From Apus apus (lineage: Eukaryota > Chordata > Aves > Apodiformes > Apodidae), in contig NC_067312.1 in NCBI RefSeq assembly GCF_020740795.1, positions 51,789,905-51,853,904 of the forward strand: a stretch of 64,000 nucleotides of DNA, given 5' to 3'. A program made the position numbers and the translations under genes. Shown piece after piece: positions 62,511-64,000 of the stretch (the stretch's first letter is position 1; each line of letters begins with the position of its first letter). The notes beneath the pieces were generated by a model. That model saw only the letters and a list, made by a program, of their open reading frames with translations, ran no database searches and had not been told where the DNA came from.

Positions 62511-64000
62511 AATAGGTTATTTCACATTTACTTCAGAAGCCGCCTTCCTAAAACCACGGAGTGCTGCGCTAGGAACTGTTTCCATGATGCCAGTTGCGCA
62601 TGTATTCAGACTGAAACATGTCACTTAATGGAGCGGTGGGGAGAACAGGTTGGTAAGGACGTAAGTTGACAGCATTCCAGCTGTGTTTTGAATAATGATT
62701 CACAAGGTTCTGAGCTGTGTTATCCTTAACCACTACTGCTATCCCGAAATTTCCTGATGTTTCTAAAGGATGTGGCTCCTAGTAAGCCCTTGTCTACATG
62801 AGTACACTACCCATCACTGACACTGGATGTGGTTGATTTGGGGCCAAATAAACTATCAGCTGCAGACCAGATGTAAGCCCCTTTGGCTCTGCTGCCACCT
62901 TTGAAACAGTATGAAGAAGTTTTGTCTTCGGCTGCACAACAAAGCAAACCGTTCCGTACTCCGTGCCAGAGATGCAGGTGCCAGCAGAGGTAGGTGTTGC
63001 TAGTGTGGACAAACCTGGAGCATGCACTTTCTTTCCTCTCACAGTCCTCAGATGCACCACAGTGCCAACTACTGTTAACTGCTAGGACATGTGAGTGACT
63101 CTTTGTTCAACCCCTTAAATGATCATTAACGTATTAGCTTGTTTGTGTGTCTGTTTGTTCTGGCTTCAGGTACTTTAGAGCAGGATTTTAATTACCATGT
63201 TCTCCTCCACCACATTAAGATGTTACACGGGTGAGCAGATCCTCAAAGGCCTCCAAAGGGTAAAACTCCCCCTTTTGTGCTCACCTTTTAACTAGCCTTT
63301 GATCCATCCTCAGCATAGGAAGACTGCATTTGCAGTGCCAAAATCCACATTAGCTCTAAGGTTTTGGGAAGAAAAAAAAAAAACAACAGCTGGGAATCAC
63401 TGGTACATTAAAAAGAGCACAAGCCATTGTCAGATGTTACTCCTGTCAATAGCCTCTGCAGAGGGGTCAGGAAGAGCAGTGTGGCCACAGAAGTCAGGCC
63501 TACCCTTCTGCTTTATTTTCAGACACTTGATTGGACACCTGTTCTGTTAATGAGGGACTCCCTTTACATCATGTAATACCTGGAAAGTGTCAAGATAATT
63601 CAACACATTCCTCATCATTTGCTCCTGACCCCTCAGTAGGCAGTGTCTGGAGGGAGACAGCTGCCATGCATTTCATTCCCCAGACAGCAGCACAAGACAG
63701 AAACTGGAGAGGGCACGGGGGGGACTTAATCTTATTTTCCCTCCTACCTCAGGTTAGCTGTGCATGTTAATTTAGTCAGTGGTATGCAGCAGTCTCCCAA
63801 TAACTCATTTGCATTACCTATACGTATAATTCAAAGAAGGGTGTGGAACTGGTTTTTGACAAGCCATGAAAATCCTACACTTGGTTTACAGAGCACTTAG
63901 CATCCTACTGCATGAAGCAACAGAGCCCTGCCCCAAAGCACTCAGAACAGTGTGGCAACACCTCCTCTGCTTTCGTAGTCAGGTCCTCACAGCAAAACTT
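62511..64000. other. Upstream flank of TRIM36, nothing recognised
   Basis: Outside the CpG island the sequence returns to average composition. No exon of a neighbouring gene was recognised. In other vertebrates, as I recall, PGGT1B lies upstream, but no part of it is visible here. Confidence 0.65.

Noticed and set aside
61790..62515. 241-codon plus-strand open frame rich in Pro, Arg and Gly
   Set aside because: It lies across the CpG island and the antisense of TRIM36 exon 1; composition explains it and it matches no domain I know.

Overview
This is a vertebrate, almost certainly avian, genomic window. It carries CR1 (chicken repeat 1) LINE copies with the typical bird 3' end (tandem ATTCTATG-type octamers), a decayed endogenous retrovirus, AT-rich intergenic DNA and one large spliced gene. 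No bacterial-style operon, CRISPR array or phage module is present. CR1 density is high: at least nine pieces in five or more subfamilies.

The only gene I can support as functional is TRIM36 (RING-type E3 ubiquitin ligase, also called haprin), on the minus strand from 62,294 (ATG) to 42,012 (stop). I rebuilt ten coding exons by following splice sites and reading phase. Every junction has GT/AG ends, all phases match, and the exons sum to 2,157 nt (718 codons plus stop). The domain order is RING, two B-boxes, coiled coil/COS, fibronectin III, SPRY. The start codon lies in a strong CpG-island promoter (about 61,850-62,500), and exon 1 encodes only nine residues. The gene's introns hold antisense and sense CR1 copies but no further genes.

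The left 42 kb is intergenic: CR1 copies at 1-36, 1,411-1,600, 1,786-3,594 (minus), 6,075-8,306 (plus), 31,385-34,018 (plus) and 40,096-40,975 (plus). An endogenous retrovirus-like remnant with gag, protease and reverse transcriptase pieces lies at about 13,290-16,600. A possible solo LTR lies at about 25,420-26,420. An isolated GC/CpG-rich patch at 29,220-29,480 has no recognised gene and may be an unannotated promoter. The 3' UTR of TRIM36 must extend left of 42,012, but no canonical AATAAA appears within the first kilobase.

The right end (62,520-64,000) is upstream flank of TRIM36 with no recognisable exon. I found no convincing undescribed biological system. The most useful leads are the orphan CpG patch, the inverted pair of same-subfamily CR1 elements at the left end, the short 5' exon of TRIM36 and the unusual structure of its 3' flank.
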